From Balanoglossus misakiensis (lineage: Eukaryota; Hemichordata), in NCBI GenBank assembly GCA_040954595.2, contig CM082594.2, positions 992,001 to 1,056,000 of the forward strand: a stretch of DNA of 64,000 nucleotides, given 5' to 3'. Both the position numbers and the translations under genes were made by a program. The notes beneath the pieces are model-generated. The model was not told where the DNA came from. It did no database searches and was given only the letters and a program-made list of their open reading frames with translations. Of this stretch, positions 33,401 through 45,596 are shown in pieces (within the stretch, counting starts at the first letter, position 1; each line of letters begins with the position of its first letter).

Positions 33401-36400
33401 GAACATTTGTAGGTTCATCATTGACCCCATAGGACTGTCAACTCGACTACAGACAGTCTCGACGAACACAAGACATGATCCCAATTTGCAAGCTGAGTTG
33501 AAACTGACTGCTGCAGTAACTTTAGCTCTGGGAATGTCTTGTGTGATTTAAAGCAATTGATGACCAAATTTAACACAGTTTCTCTGAGGTAACCACTTAG
33601 CTTTCGTGACTGGTTGTTTAAGAATCCAAAAAACATGAATTCTACCCAATGAATTCAACCCTTAGAATTTCAGAGTTTGCAGTCATGCACAAAAGTGTGT
33701 ATCATACACATAAGAAATTTCTCACATGTATTTTTATGATGGCAATGCATTTGACTGTAAACAAACATTGACATCAGTCAGTAGCGCTATTTTGTCAGTG
33801 AAATGGCTTCATCATCATCCCTCCAACCAAAGTTGAAACTGAGTTGCAAATATTGCACAGCTTGAAATCATAAAATGTTGCAAAATTGAACCAACAGTTC
33901 GGTCAATGATCAAGTTCTTACAGCTATTATTAGAACCAGACAATCTCAGCGAACAAGAGACATGGGCCTTATTTGCAAGTCGAGTTAGAACTGCCTTTGC
34001 CTGCCCACGGACGCCCCAGTTTCAGCAAAAATTATTGCATTAAAATGTGAGTATGGAGAACTATGCTCTGTGTTCCTTTTGTTAGCTTACATAGCTGTTG
34101 TCATTCTAGTTTTTCCTCTGTCCTGTGAACAGAGTTTCAGTTGCGAAAACCGACAGTTCTCAAAGTACAAAAGTACACCTAAATTGCCTCGGTGATGAGC
34201 ATGCAGAATTTATCTGATGCTTTTTACTGGCAGAAGGACCCCACCAGTTGCAGATTGTCAATTCCATGGCACAAGGGAATTTACGCTTTGCGTTCAAATA
34301 TAAATAATTAAAACCTGTTTAATTTTTCTATATGTTCTTTAGTGATGATTCAAAAGTATTATGACTGCTAGTGTGATTAATATTCTATTTTCAAAATGTG
34401 TTTCTCTTAATGATTATGAATACATCAAAATTTATGCTTTAAAATTATATCATTTTACCTGAAATATTGCAAATATTTGGAGGGTTGCATTTAATTTGAA
34501 GTTCTCGATCAAAGTTTTAGGCATAAAAAAGGTGCTACACCCCCGAAAAATTGGTAGCTATGAATTCAATTCAAAGAGTGTTGTAATGTCTGTTTTGCAA
34601 CAGGGTGCCAGTTCAACAAAGCGCATGAGGATAGTAAATCACCTTTGTGAATTTTGTGCACCACAGTAAGAATTCCCTAGAAACTGCAAACTAAATTGCA
34701 AAGCAATCAGACAAAAATGGCAGAAATTGCCAAAAAAACCCAAAACAATATTGTCACTTCCATCACTGGGTTTGTTAAATTGTCATAAAATCACACCTAA
34801 GAACATGCAAACCAAATTTTAAAAAAAATGTGGATAGAGGTTTCTGAGTATATGACGACCAAAATCACCCCAAAAATATACTTCAAAAATGAAAAACAAT
34901 ATCTGTATAAAGTCTCAATAACATAAACACACACCAATTTCTAAAGCAATCTGACCAGTACCTTCTTGAGTTTCTGAGTTTAGAACAATTTCACATTGGT
35001 CCCAATGGTATATTGACATATACAAAATTGGACCTAAAGAGTAAAACATATTTCAAAGATTTTACAATTAAAGCCTCACAAGCTGCCAAATTTTACACAT
35101 CTTTTTCCACAATAACATTTTTCAAATCATCCACCTATCCTTTAAAATCAGCACCATTGAGCCATATTACTTGAATTTGCATGGGGTTTGTCATCTCTCT
35201 GCGATGTGTACCCTCCATATGGAGGCTGATTAAAACAGGTGTGGCACTCGTTTAATATCTGACTTCTTTAAATTGCAACATACAGGCACATTCATTAGTC
35301 AATAAAATGTTCATGTATACCTATCAGTCAGTTTGTTTAGATGAACAAATCTAAGATGGAAAGTAATATCATGAAAATACTGAAAGATTGGAAACTCTGA
35401 GTTTGAGTCTAAGGATAACAAGGGAACCTCTCTACTATTTGAAGCACCAAAGCTATGAAAAACTTCCTTCTTTCCCTCAAATATTTTTTATGAATATGTT
35501 CTACTCCGTGATTAAAATTTCCCTTTTACCAAATGTACATATGTAAGAGACGAGATTTTTTCAGCAAAATTTCAAATGGCCTAGGGTGACTTTTTACCTA
35601 CTTACCCATATTGGGTAGCATGAAACACAGAATGGCATACCAGTGGGTTAGAGATACAGCGTTTTATATTAACATGAATTAACATGAAACTAAAAATTTG
35701 ATGGTTTACTTAGGACTGCCTTGATCCATGGTAACCTCATTAAATATGTACATATCTAATTCTAGGCTATCCAGTTGCGGTAGAAACCTGGACATGGACA
35801 ACTTTGGGGTCAAAATCTTTTGACAAAATGTTGGGTGATCTTGGGTAAACTTTGACCTACATTCCTATATCTTGGCATCCGGCACAGATACATTCTTGAC
35901 ACTTGGAGTGATGGAACTGCATAATGGAGTATTATGTCTCAGCTAGTCACAGTGCTTTTCCTGTGTCTTTTATTCAGCCAAATTAGATGTTTTTCATTAC
36001 ACATTGGCTGTGTTTGCCAGTACATTTTAGCTGGTCACACTGCCTTAACACAATGTATTCTCAAAATACTCTGCAATCTTTATGAAGCATATACAGCAGA
36101 CAAAGTTGTGGTAAGACTGAACTTGCCCTTCTTTGTGATTAAAGCATGACCGGCCTGTCTTAGGTGGCCCCTACCTAGGGGCTTTACCCGTCATTGGCTC
36201 ACAGTCTGAGAAATCAGCTCTGCAGGGAAGTTAACGATGTAACCCACCATTAAAGCTTGGATTCCCGCTTTTTGTATTTGATGCCTGGCTGAGGCCTTCT
36301 TAGGATCTACCCAACGCTGAGTAGGCTATCCCGTCATTGGCACACAGTCTCAGGGAGGGAGTCAAAAGTTCAGTATACCATCAAAGCCTTTATATTGTCC

Positions 36401-38329
36401 ATTCTTTTTAAGAGAAGGCTGGCTGCTGTAGAAAAATGTTGATCTCAAATTTATCATGTCCAAAAAGCCAGACTTCCAGCCCTATTGGTTAGGCTGGCAT
36501 TAGGTAAGTACATAATTAATGAGGCAAGACATAATACTCAATCAAATAGTTCCATCACTCCAAGTGTCAAGGTTGTATCTGCTCCGGATGCTAAAATATA
36601 GGAATGTAGGTCAAAGTTTACCCAAGATCACACAAATGTTTGTCAAAAGATTTTGACCCCGAAGTTGTCCATGTCCAGGTTTCTACTTCAGCTGAATAGC
36701 CTAGAATTAGATATGCACATATTTAACGAGGTTACCATTGCTCAGGGGGGTCTTAAATTAACCATCAAATTTTAGTTTCATATTAATGCATATTAATATA
36801 AAACACTGTATCTCTAACCCTACAGGTAAGCCTAGAATTAGGTACATGTACATGCGTAAGTTTTTGACAAGACAGTTAAGCTGTAATATATGTACATGAA
36901 CCTTGACAATTGACTTAAAATAACATAAAGGCAGAACTGATACTGATTGGAGATAGATATTACTAATGACAGTGATGTTAATTACACCAGGAATGTTTGT
37001 CTTAGTATACGGTAGCTAACCGACTGCTTGAGGTTAAGTAATGAAAGTGCCCACTTGCGATTCACCTTCAAATAGCTACTTAGTCTTTGGTACATGTACA
37101 TTGTTTTTCCAATGATTAGACAAAGGATATACATACGTGTAATTAAGGTTGGGTAGCATTTTCAATGTAATAAGCCCTGCCTTCACTATAATCTTACACC
37201 AAATCAACACTGTTCAGTAATGTTATAGGCTTCAAAGCGACGCTAGTTACATCATAATTCCCAGCAAGGGGTATTAGTTTATTGGGCAAGTGGCATGAGT
37301 GAGGCCAGACATTAGTTTTGGAAGCAAAGCGGACAGAACACTGCCGGGCATAGACTAGGTAGTTCTGAATGTGACCATGGACGTTACCACATTAGACTCT
37401 GTATTGTAAGTTTCTGAAGAATCGCAACAAATCATCAACAGTCTACATGTACTTCAACCTTGTGAGAAGTACTGTATAACACACAGGATATACTAGTCAC
37501 TGTTGGTCAGGTACGTTATTACACACTGTGGTCCCATCTGGGGATTACACAAAATTAGGTATGTCTGTGTTCATGGGAAAAATCATGTGACATTGGCAAG
37601 CAGATATGACCTACTGTAAGAACATTTCAAAGGAACCAGACAAGTATTGTAGGGAAAACAACATTCAACAATGACAAAAACTGCCTCAAACCACATCTAT
37701 CCAACTATCAACAAATTGTATAATATCTACTTCAATCACCACGCCTACCAAAGTTGAAAGCAATCTGACTAGTAGTTTCAAAGAATACAAATTGCAAAAA
37801 TTGCCCCAAGACCACAATATGTAAATTTCACCAAAATGATATACAACATTACTTGGGTTACCTCTTGGAACAAGCATACCAAAATTTAAAAGCAATCTAA
37901 GGAGTTTCTCAGAAAATGAATTTTGACCAAAAATGACAGATTACAAATTCTGCGACAATTTAAACAAAACCAACTAAGATCACCTACCGGAAGTGTCATA
38001 CTAAATTCTAAAGAAATCAGCCAATCTCTTTAAGAGGAAAAGATTTTTTTTCAAATGGTAAAACAAGACAAAATAATTGCATAAAAAATAGACAATTCAC
38101 GATATAAACTCAAAGTATATCAGGTATGATGACATTACCTACATGCATACAAATGTTCAAAGCAGTCTAACCAGTTGTTGAGTTTTGATCAATTCCACAT
38201 ATTTCACAGGTTATTTGCGTATTTTTGCAATGACAACTTCATTTAAGCAAAATCCCATCTACACACCAAATATCAAGGTGATACGCGAAGTGGTTTCATG
38301 TTTTGGATCAGGGCAGACATACATCCATA

Positions 38330-38418
38330 TATACATGTAACATGCATACACACATGTACACACACACACAAACACATGCATACATGCATACATACATACA
38401 TACATACATACATACAGA
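38330..38418. repeat. (ACAT/CATA)n microsatellite
   Basis: Imperfect ACATGCATACACACATGTAC, then CATA repeated about nine times to 38416. The mirrored site in the right arm (about 52585-52625) has only a short GTATGTATG remnant. Confidence 0.85.
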
Positions 38419-40324
38419 GGGAAACGGTCTGGTAATCAATGTTGTGACACTAGCATTAGGCCTTAAACCCCGGTGCGGAAAGTACTGGGGTTCGGATTAA
38501 CGTGTGTTTGTACAGTTGTTTATTTGGGAGTGGTCGTCGTGCATAATAACTGTGTAATTGATCTCATGTACATAGAAAATAATTGAACACTTTACACCTC
38601 TATGCGATTGACAGCTGTTTGAATGGCGTGGTTATTGTTTCCCAGGGATGCTTCTGAAAAGCACTGAAACCAGATTTCTCCCAAAATCATCGTTGTTTCA
38701 AAAGCTCGTGTACTTTTTCATCGATAACTTTATGTTGTGTGTGTTTATAAAGCCAACCACTGTCGTTGTGTGGTGTAATTCTTTATGCTTGGATCTGTTT
38801 GGGCCGATTTTCATAGAGCCAAGATCGTTGGTGTTGTCTGTTGTCAGTCAAACGGCATTAAGATTCGCCACTGATTTGGGGGGTATTTTATACCACGCAT
38901 CGGGGTTTAATGTTTACGATATCAGGACAATTTATATCATATGAAGTTTTATGTATTCATAATTATTCAGAGAAGCAAATTTTTAAAAATGTGAAATTGT
39001 TATCAATCGGATGTGCACTGACAGCATGCTTATATGGAATACAGGTACTCTAACACAATCAGTCATAACACTTTTGAATCATCAATAAATAACATATAGA
39101 ATAATTTTACAGGATTTAATTATTTATATTTGAACGCAAAGCGTAAATTCCCTTGTGCCATGGAATTCACAATCTGCAACTGGTGGGGTCCTTCTGCCAG
39201 TAAGAAGCATCAGATAAATTCTGCATGCTCATCACCGAGGCAATTTAGGTGTACTTTTGTACTTTGAGAACTGTCGGTTTTCGCAACTGAAACTCTGCTC
39301 ACAGGACGGAGGAAAAACTAGAATGACAACAGCTATGTAAGCTAACAAAAGAAACACAGAGCATAGTTCTCCATACTCATATTTTAATGCAATAATTTTT
39401 GCTGAAATTGGGGCGTCCGTGGGCAGGCAAAGGCAGTTCTAACTCAACTTGCAAATCAGGCCCATGGCTCTTGTTCCCTGAGACTGTCTGGTTCTAATAA
39501 TAGCTGTAAGAACATAATCGTTGACCAAACGGTTGGTTCAATTTTGCAACATTTTATGATTTCAAGCTGTGCAATATTTGCAACTCTGTTTCAACTTTGG
39601 TTGGAGGGATGATGATGAAGCCATTTCTATGGAACGCCGTAACTGTCTTATATGATTACAGGAAATATTGTCTTCCGCATTTATAGTACATGCTAGGCAT
39701 TGCAGTTAAATTATATGCATTTGTTAATATTGCCAACTATTTTGTCACTTTATTCAAGCCATTTAGTTTACCATCCTAGCCATTTGTCATACTATTATAG
39801 CCAAACATTGTGATTTCTAATCCTCTTCTCCGTTTATACTAGTTATTTACCATATTACGTTAGGCATTTGTCATATTACGTTATTCATTGTGTGTATTGT
39901 ATTACGCATTTGGTATGCAATTATTGGCATTTTTTCATAATGCGTAGTCTTTTATTACTTTATGTTAGTTATTTGGTATATCCTGTTTGGCATTGCAGTT
40001 GAATTATGTGCATTTAGCGTACCATCCTAGCTATTTGCCATAATGTTAAACTCTTGTTAGGTTAATACTGGTAATTTAATAAATTATTTAAGACATTTGT
40101 TACATTATTTTGGGCATATATTATAATCTTTCACTCTTTTCTTAGTTTTTGCAAGTTATCTTGTTAACTTGGTTAGGCATTTGTCTTATTATTTAAGGCA
40201 TCTATGATTAATTTTAATTCCTTTGCCAGTTTGTGCTAGTTATTTTGTAGATCTATCTAGACAAATGTCAGATTATCTTACGCATTTTTACAATGTTTAT
40301 GCTTTCGCCGTTTTGTCATAGCCA

Positions 40325-40830
40325 TTCACTTCGTTGTGGTAGACAATGTTGGGCCCATTAGTGAGGGCGCTGCTCCAGTGGTAGTCTTCTGGCGTATCGT
40401 CATAGGCAATTTATACATCATGCAAGGCATTTTCGTTATTGTAGGCATTTGTGCTGGCGTATCGTCATAGGCAATTTGTACATCATGCAAGGCATTTTCG
40501 TTATTGTAGGCATTTGTGAGGGCGCTGCTCCAGTGGTAGTCTTCTGGCGTATCGTCATAGGCAATTTGTACATCATGCAAGGCATTTTCGTTATTGTAGG
40601 CATTTGTGCTGGCGTATCGTCATAGGCAATTTGTACATCATGCAAGGCATTTTCGTTATTGTAGGCATTTGTGAGGGCGCTGCTCCAGTGGTAGTCTTCT
40701 GGCGTATCGTCATAGGCAATTTGTACATCATGCAAGGCATTTTCGTTATTGTAGGCATTTGTGCTGGCGTATCGTCATAGGCAATTTGTACATCATGCAA
40801 GGCATTTTCGTTATAGTAGGCATTTGTGCG
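40325..40830. repeat. 155-bp tandem repeat in the left foldback arm
   Basis: A compound unit of about 65 bp (TGCTGGCGTATCGTCATAGG ... TTGTAGGCATT) and about 90 bp (with the extra TGAGGGCGCTGCTCCAGTGG block). The core GGCGTATCGTCATAGGCAAT occurs six times here but four times in the mirrored array (42480-42800), which explains the arm length difference of about 160 bp. Confidence 0.88.
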
Positions 40831-41501
40831 GGCGCTGTTCGGCAATCCCAATGAAGCATGGGAAATAAAGCGGGGTCACGGGGTAATTCGTGCCAAAACT
40901 CTGCAAAGCGTGAGTGGTGTTCTATGGCAGTGCATTCGTATCAGGGCAAGTTTCAACATAGCGCTGGGTCACGATACGCATTTTTCTACAAACAATCACG
41001 TAAAAAGCAATAACATAAACACAGCTATATCGACTATAACTTATTTTTTCGGAATATCATCCTTATCTCACAGCGAAATGTGTTTTTCGTCATCTTGTTG
41101 TGCTGTTCGTTGTTCAAAGTGTCGCAACGCAGTGGGCATGCACATTTCCCTAAGCTGTTTATTTATAAATAAATGTGACTTTCGAAGGAAATAATTTTTT
41201 GTCAAGATGATTGGTCATTACAAACTGATGTATATCAATTTCATTGAAATATATACCCCAGCCACAAGAGAACTCGGCCTTGCACTGCACCGGAGCCACG
41301 GAGAACCCCGACGGCGGCTCCGCTGCTCAGTCTGCTGCATTGTTCACACCGTCAAACGGCGGATTAGGGCTCCAAGTCAAGCGAAATACTTTTCATGAAT
41401 ATTGTAATACTTTTAAAAATTGGTCTTCTTAAAAACGGAGTATACGACCTAGGCCTTACATGTCCTACAATCAATACGTTAATTGTTGTACTAGTAGCTA
41501 A

Positions 41502-42250
41502 GGGACCGTTCAGTTTTTACGGCAGGGAGGGGGGGGGGGGCTGGCAAGTTTGTGTCATCGGTTCTCAAAATCAGGCCGACCCCCCCTTCACCCAGGACCA
41601 AAAAATGATGACCCCCCCCTTTGACAGACCCAAAAATATGATGACCTCCCCCCCCCACGCCCAAAACATTCGCCGTCCTGATCCTATGTACACTGTATGC
41701 AATAAAGGGAATGAGGCTCCTCACACCTCAATTATAAATTTCTTAAAGTATTATTGAAGTATATAATAGTATATCGTTGCAATAAAGAAATCCATGAACA
41801 AATTAAAATGACAAGTCAATAAAATAGTTGCTGGAATCGGTAAAACAAGAAAAGTGATGGGGGTGGGTGTGGGAGGGGGACTGCTTTTTTGTAAAATACG
41901 GTGCTCAAAGTTGCAATTTAATGAACTCAAAAACAAATTAACTAAATGTTAGGGAGGACAAATTTTAATTTTGCCACTCCACTCAAAGTAAGCATCGGGG
42001 GTGGGGTGGCAAGAAATCTTCCCTGGTACACTAGACAAACCAGCCCAAAATGAAATGTGGCGGAGAATGAAGGGGGTGGGTGTGGGAGGGGGTGTCCACC
42101 TCCCACATGAGAAAATTTTGTAAAATAAAGGGTGCGAAACTGCAATTTTGTGGACTCTAAAGCAAAAGTTCGGTGGCAAAAGTATGTGACCCCACCCCCC
42201 TAAACGTTTAAAAAAAACCAATGACCCCCCCCCCCCCTTGTGGACTTCAA
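41502..42250. mobile_element. Truncated TTA-type homopolymer element inside the foldback loop
   Basis: Begins GGGACCGTTCAGTTTTTACG after a TAA at 41499-41501, the same terminus as the element at 57727. It contains the G and C runs, GGGGGTGGGTGTGGGAGG and AAATTTTGTAAAATAAAGGG blocks, and ends without the second terminus near CTTCAAAATTTATAG. It therefore probably inserted before, or was caught in, formation of the foldback. Confidence 0.6.
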
Positions 42251-42479
42251 AATTTATAGATATTCCGAAAAAATAAGTTACAGGCGATATAGCTGTGTTT
42301 ATGTTATTGCTTTTTACATGATTGTTTGTAGAAAAATGCGTATCGTGACCCAGCGCTATGTTGAAACTTGCCCTGATACGAATGCACTGCCATAGAACAC
42401 CACTCACGCTTTGCAGAGTTTTGGCACGAATGACCCCGTGACCCCGCTTTATTTCCCATGATTCATTGGGATTGCCGAA

Positions 42480-42800
42480 CAGCGCCCGCACAAATGCCTA
42501 CAATAACGAAAATGCCTTGCATGATGTACAAATTGCCTATGACGATACGCCAGCACAAATGCCTACAATAACGAAAATGCCTTGCATGATGTACAAATTG
42601 CCTATGACGATACGCCAGAAGACTACCACTGGAGCAGCGCCCTCACAAATGCCTACAATAACGAAAATGCCTTGCATGATGTACAAATTGCCTATGACGA
42701 TACGCCAGCACAAATGCCTACAATAACGAAAATGCCTTGCATGATGTACAAATTGCCTATGACGATACGCCAGAAGACTACCACTGGAGCAGCGCCCTCA
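42480..42800. repeat. 155-bp tandem repeat in the right foldback arm
   Basis: Reverse complement of the 40325-40830 array with four copies of the core. The frames of 84-99 codons it yields simply follow the repeat and appear equally on both arms; I do not regard them as genes. Confidence 0.85.
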
Positions 42801-44189
42801 CTAATGGGCCCAACATTGTCTACCACAACGAAGTGAATGGCTATGACAAAACGGCGAAAGCATAAACATTGTAAAAATGCGTAAGATAATCTGACATTTG
42901 TCTAGATAGATCTACAAAATAACTAGCACAAACTGGCAAAGGAATTAAAATTAATCATAGATGCCTTAAATAATAAGACAAATGCCTAACCAGGTTAACA
43001 AGATAACCTGCAAAAACTAAGAAAAGAGTGAAAGATTATCATATATGCCCAAAATAATGTAACAAATGTCTTAAATAATTTATTAAATTACCAGTATTAA
43101 CCTAACAAGAGTTTAACATTATGGCAAATAGCTAGGATGGTACGCTAAATGCACATAATTCAACTGCAATGTCAAACAGGATATACCAAATAACTAACAT
43201 AAAGTAATAAAAGACTGTAAAATGCCAATAATTGCATACCAATTGCGTAATACAATACACAAAATGTCTCCCGTAATATGACAAATGCCTAACGTAATAT
43301 GGTAAATAACTAGTATAAACGGAGAAGAGGATTAGAAATCACAATGTTTGGCTATAATAGTATGACAAATGGCTAGGATGGTAAACTAAATGGCTTGAAT
43401 AAAGAGACAAAATAGTTGGCAATATTAACAAATGCATATAATTTAACTGTAATGCCTATCATGTACTATAAATGCGGAAGACAATATTTCCTGTAATCAT
43501 ATAAGACAGTTACGGCGTTCCATACATTTCACTGACAAAATAGCACTACTAACTGACGTCAATATTTGTTTACAGTCAAATGCATTGCCATCAGAAAAAT
43601 GCATACGAAAAAATTCTTATGTGAATAATACACACTTTCTTGCACAACTGCAAACTCTGTCACATTTGTGAAATTTTAAGGAAATTCATTCATTGGGTAG
43701 CTTTATGAATTCTTAAACAAACTTAGTCATGAAACCTAAATGGTTACCTTACACATCTGGCGGCTCGACTTCTGTGATATGATAGTCTTCAATTAATGTG
43801 TATGTGATTCCATACAAATCCATATGATTACCTGAACGTACAAAATAAATTAAAAATAAAAAATAAATTAAAAATAAATAAGTATCTCATACATATGCAT
43901 AAGTGCTTGTGATAAATATATCATGTATTTAAATAAACCTGTCATTTATTGACCTCGTTTTCCTATTAACCCAAAGGACTAGATTGCACAGCTCAACATT
44001 GATATAAAGAGTGTCAAAATATTGGTGGCTACAAAACCTTGTGTCCCTTCAATCCATTCTCGCACTCAGGTGAAAACGAACGTCATTAGTTTTTGGGAAA
44101 AAACCTCTGAAATCAATTTCGGTGAGGCCAAATGTGTTCCAAAGGCAAACCGTTTCTGGTAAACAAATCAATGGCAAATAATTACTTCG

Positions 44190-44400
44190 GCGACATACCA
44201 ATCAGTCAACATGGCTGCCTAATCGTTGGATAGCCCGGTTTCATCTCGCGATCATTCTATCTTCCGATATGGCGTTGCATGGTTAAATTCGTCTCTTCTT
44301 TGCCGACATAGTCGGGCGACAGCGGTCCAGAAGCATAGGCAGCGACGCCATCTTGTTTACAATTTGAAGTATCGACTGCGCATGCTCAATAATTTTCCGC
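44190..44400 (-). promoter_or_regulatory. Promoter-like sequence and candidate first exon, left inner arm end
   Basis: Read on the minus strand: GAGCATGCGCAGTCGATAC (NRF-1-like site), then AACAAGATGGCGTCGCTG with a good start context. A 22-codon frame (MASLPMLLDRCRPTMSAKKR..) follows, then a second ATG (GCCATGTTGACTGATTGG) that runs into GTATGT, a usable splice donor. Direction is outward, into the arm. The mirror copy is at 50663-50860. Confidence 0.45.
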
Positions 44401-45157
44401 GTTTTTTTTTGCCAACGGCGCGCGCGCGGTGTCTGGTATAGAGAAAATAACATGCAAGTGCGCGATTATTCATTGTAAAAAATCAGTTATACATTTGTCA
44501 TCAACGTTTGAAAACTTTCAATGATCTTACCTCGGTAAGCATTTCAAATAGGTACATTTTTATTTAGAACCATCGTATGTGGAAAATAATAAAACACAGA
44601 GTGGGGATTGGCCCTATGTTTGACTTGATCATACCAAGCTCGGTTTGCGTTTTGTCATTGACGAGGGTGACAGACTTTTGCTGAGAGAGTGAGTTTCTAT
44701 AGCGTAAACGTTTATTGACTGGACTTTCTGTGCGCCAACAATTACATTATTTCTAGCGCCGTGTTTTTATCTTACGACCGAGAATACCTGCTTTCGTCAC
44801 CATGGTCTGCTCTGCACGTACTATGCTTTCCAGTTTATGTAGCTTGAAGTTGTACCACATTTTGGTTTCCGAGCTGTAGCGAACATAAAACCGAAACTAA
44901 TAGCTACGTGTTGACCGCAGCGACTGCGTGTTTTTTTGTTGAGCTCGCTAAATTCCAAGTATTCCCAACCTACAGTTTATTCTCATGCAGCTCAGACTGA
45001 GGTCGCTTCTAAGAGAAAAAACAACAACATATTTTGGCTGCTGCCAGACCAGGAATGGAAAATCTTGAGTGGCGCTGGGCTGCATTTCTCTGTAGGACTG
45101 TAGTTGTATTGTGCAAGGGTTCGCCAGCATCGCCTTCAGACTCTGTCATAGTCACTG

Positions 45158-45376
45158 GTGGCGGTTTGTCCTGCACTACTCGTCGTTCTATTTGATGTGG
45201 TGGTATTATTCCCAGATGTCTGTGCCGAGGATCCTGCCCGTTTTCCGATTCTCTTCGTTTTGTCGGCCATTTGCTTCACTTTTCTGTCATTGTTGCGACG
45301 TCAGTCTCTGTTGTTGTTCGAAGGAGGCGAAAGTCCATTCACCATTAATAGCCGAATTTCCAAGATCGTCCGTTAA
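45158..45376 (+). CDS. Hydrophobic open frame, doubtful exon
   Basis: An open frame of about 72 codons with two very hydrophobic stretches (ALLVVLFDVVVLF, PILFVLSAICFTFLSLL) that would span a membrane. It lacks an ATG start (first codon GTG), clear splice sites and any recognised domain. It may be chance in T-rich sequence. Confidence 0.15.
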   Translation: MAVCPALLVVLFDVVVLFPDVCAEDPARFPILFVLSAICFTFLSLLRRQSLLLFEGGESPFTINSRISKIVR

Positions 45377-45435
45377 TTACAATGCGACGTCACGCTATCA
45401 TGTCCTAAGAAAGACTACAGGGCACATTTTTTTTA

Positions 45436-45596
45436 TCTCGTGCGCACGACTTACGTGTGCATGTGATATTTTCTCGTGAACATGAGTGCGCTCGCAATTT
45501 TCTCGTGCGCACGAGATATGCACGAGATAGCATGTTTCTCGTGCACACGAGAAAACATCTCGCTGGAACAAGATACTATCTCTTGCACAAGAAATA
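45436..45596. repeat. Cluster of CTCGTGnnCACGAG palindromes
   Basis: TCTCGTGCGCACGA, TCTCGTGCGCACGAGA, GCACGAGA, TCTCGTGCACACGAGA and degenerate forms (TCTCGTGAACATGAG, TCTCTTGCACAAGA) within 160 bp. E-box-like CACGTG variants are embedded. The purpose is unknown; it could be a short palindromic repeat family or a dense set of binding sites. Confidence 0.75.

Larger units (their letters stand above)
39628..43524. mobile_element. 3.9-kb foldback element with 6-bp target duplication
   Basis: Ends are TATGGAACGCCGTAACTGTC at the left and its reverse complement at the right. CATTTC flanks both sides (39622-39627, 43525-43530). The paralogous arm has the unsplit site GCCATTTCACTGAC at about 57700, so this is a true insertion. 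Inverted arms are 39628-41058 and 42259-43524 and are almost identical apart from tandem copy number. The loop (41059-42258) holds a truncated TTA-type element and no transposase. It is non-autonomous and its mobiliser is unknown. Other long-inverted-repeat foldback elements (for example Drosophila FB) also carry tandem repeats in their arms. Confidence 0.9.
32248..44390. repeat. Left arm of the giant inverted repeat
   Basis: From TGTTGCCTGTAAGGCACACA at 32248 to GCGCATGCTCAAT at 44390 this arm matches the reverse complement of 50663-59986 in collinear order. I checked anchor blocks near 32370-32640, 33580-33840, 34100-34310, 35930-36250, 36540-36680, 37440, 37620-38340, 39120-39310, 43560-43745 and 43800-44400. 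Identity looks like roughly 80-90 percent, with small gaps. The 3.9-kb foldback element at 39628-43524 is extra. I see no protein-coding gene of normal size in it; it holds microsatellites, the 157-bp tandem and mostly A/T-rich unique-looking sequence. Confidence 0.88.

Noticed and set aside
40326-42836. ORFs of 84-99 codons (repeated MHDVQIAYDDTP / MMYKLPMTIRQ)
   Set aside because: They are translations of the 155-bp tandem repeat and appear identically on both mirrored arms in more than one frame.
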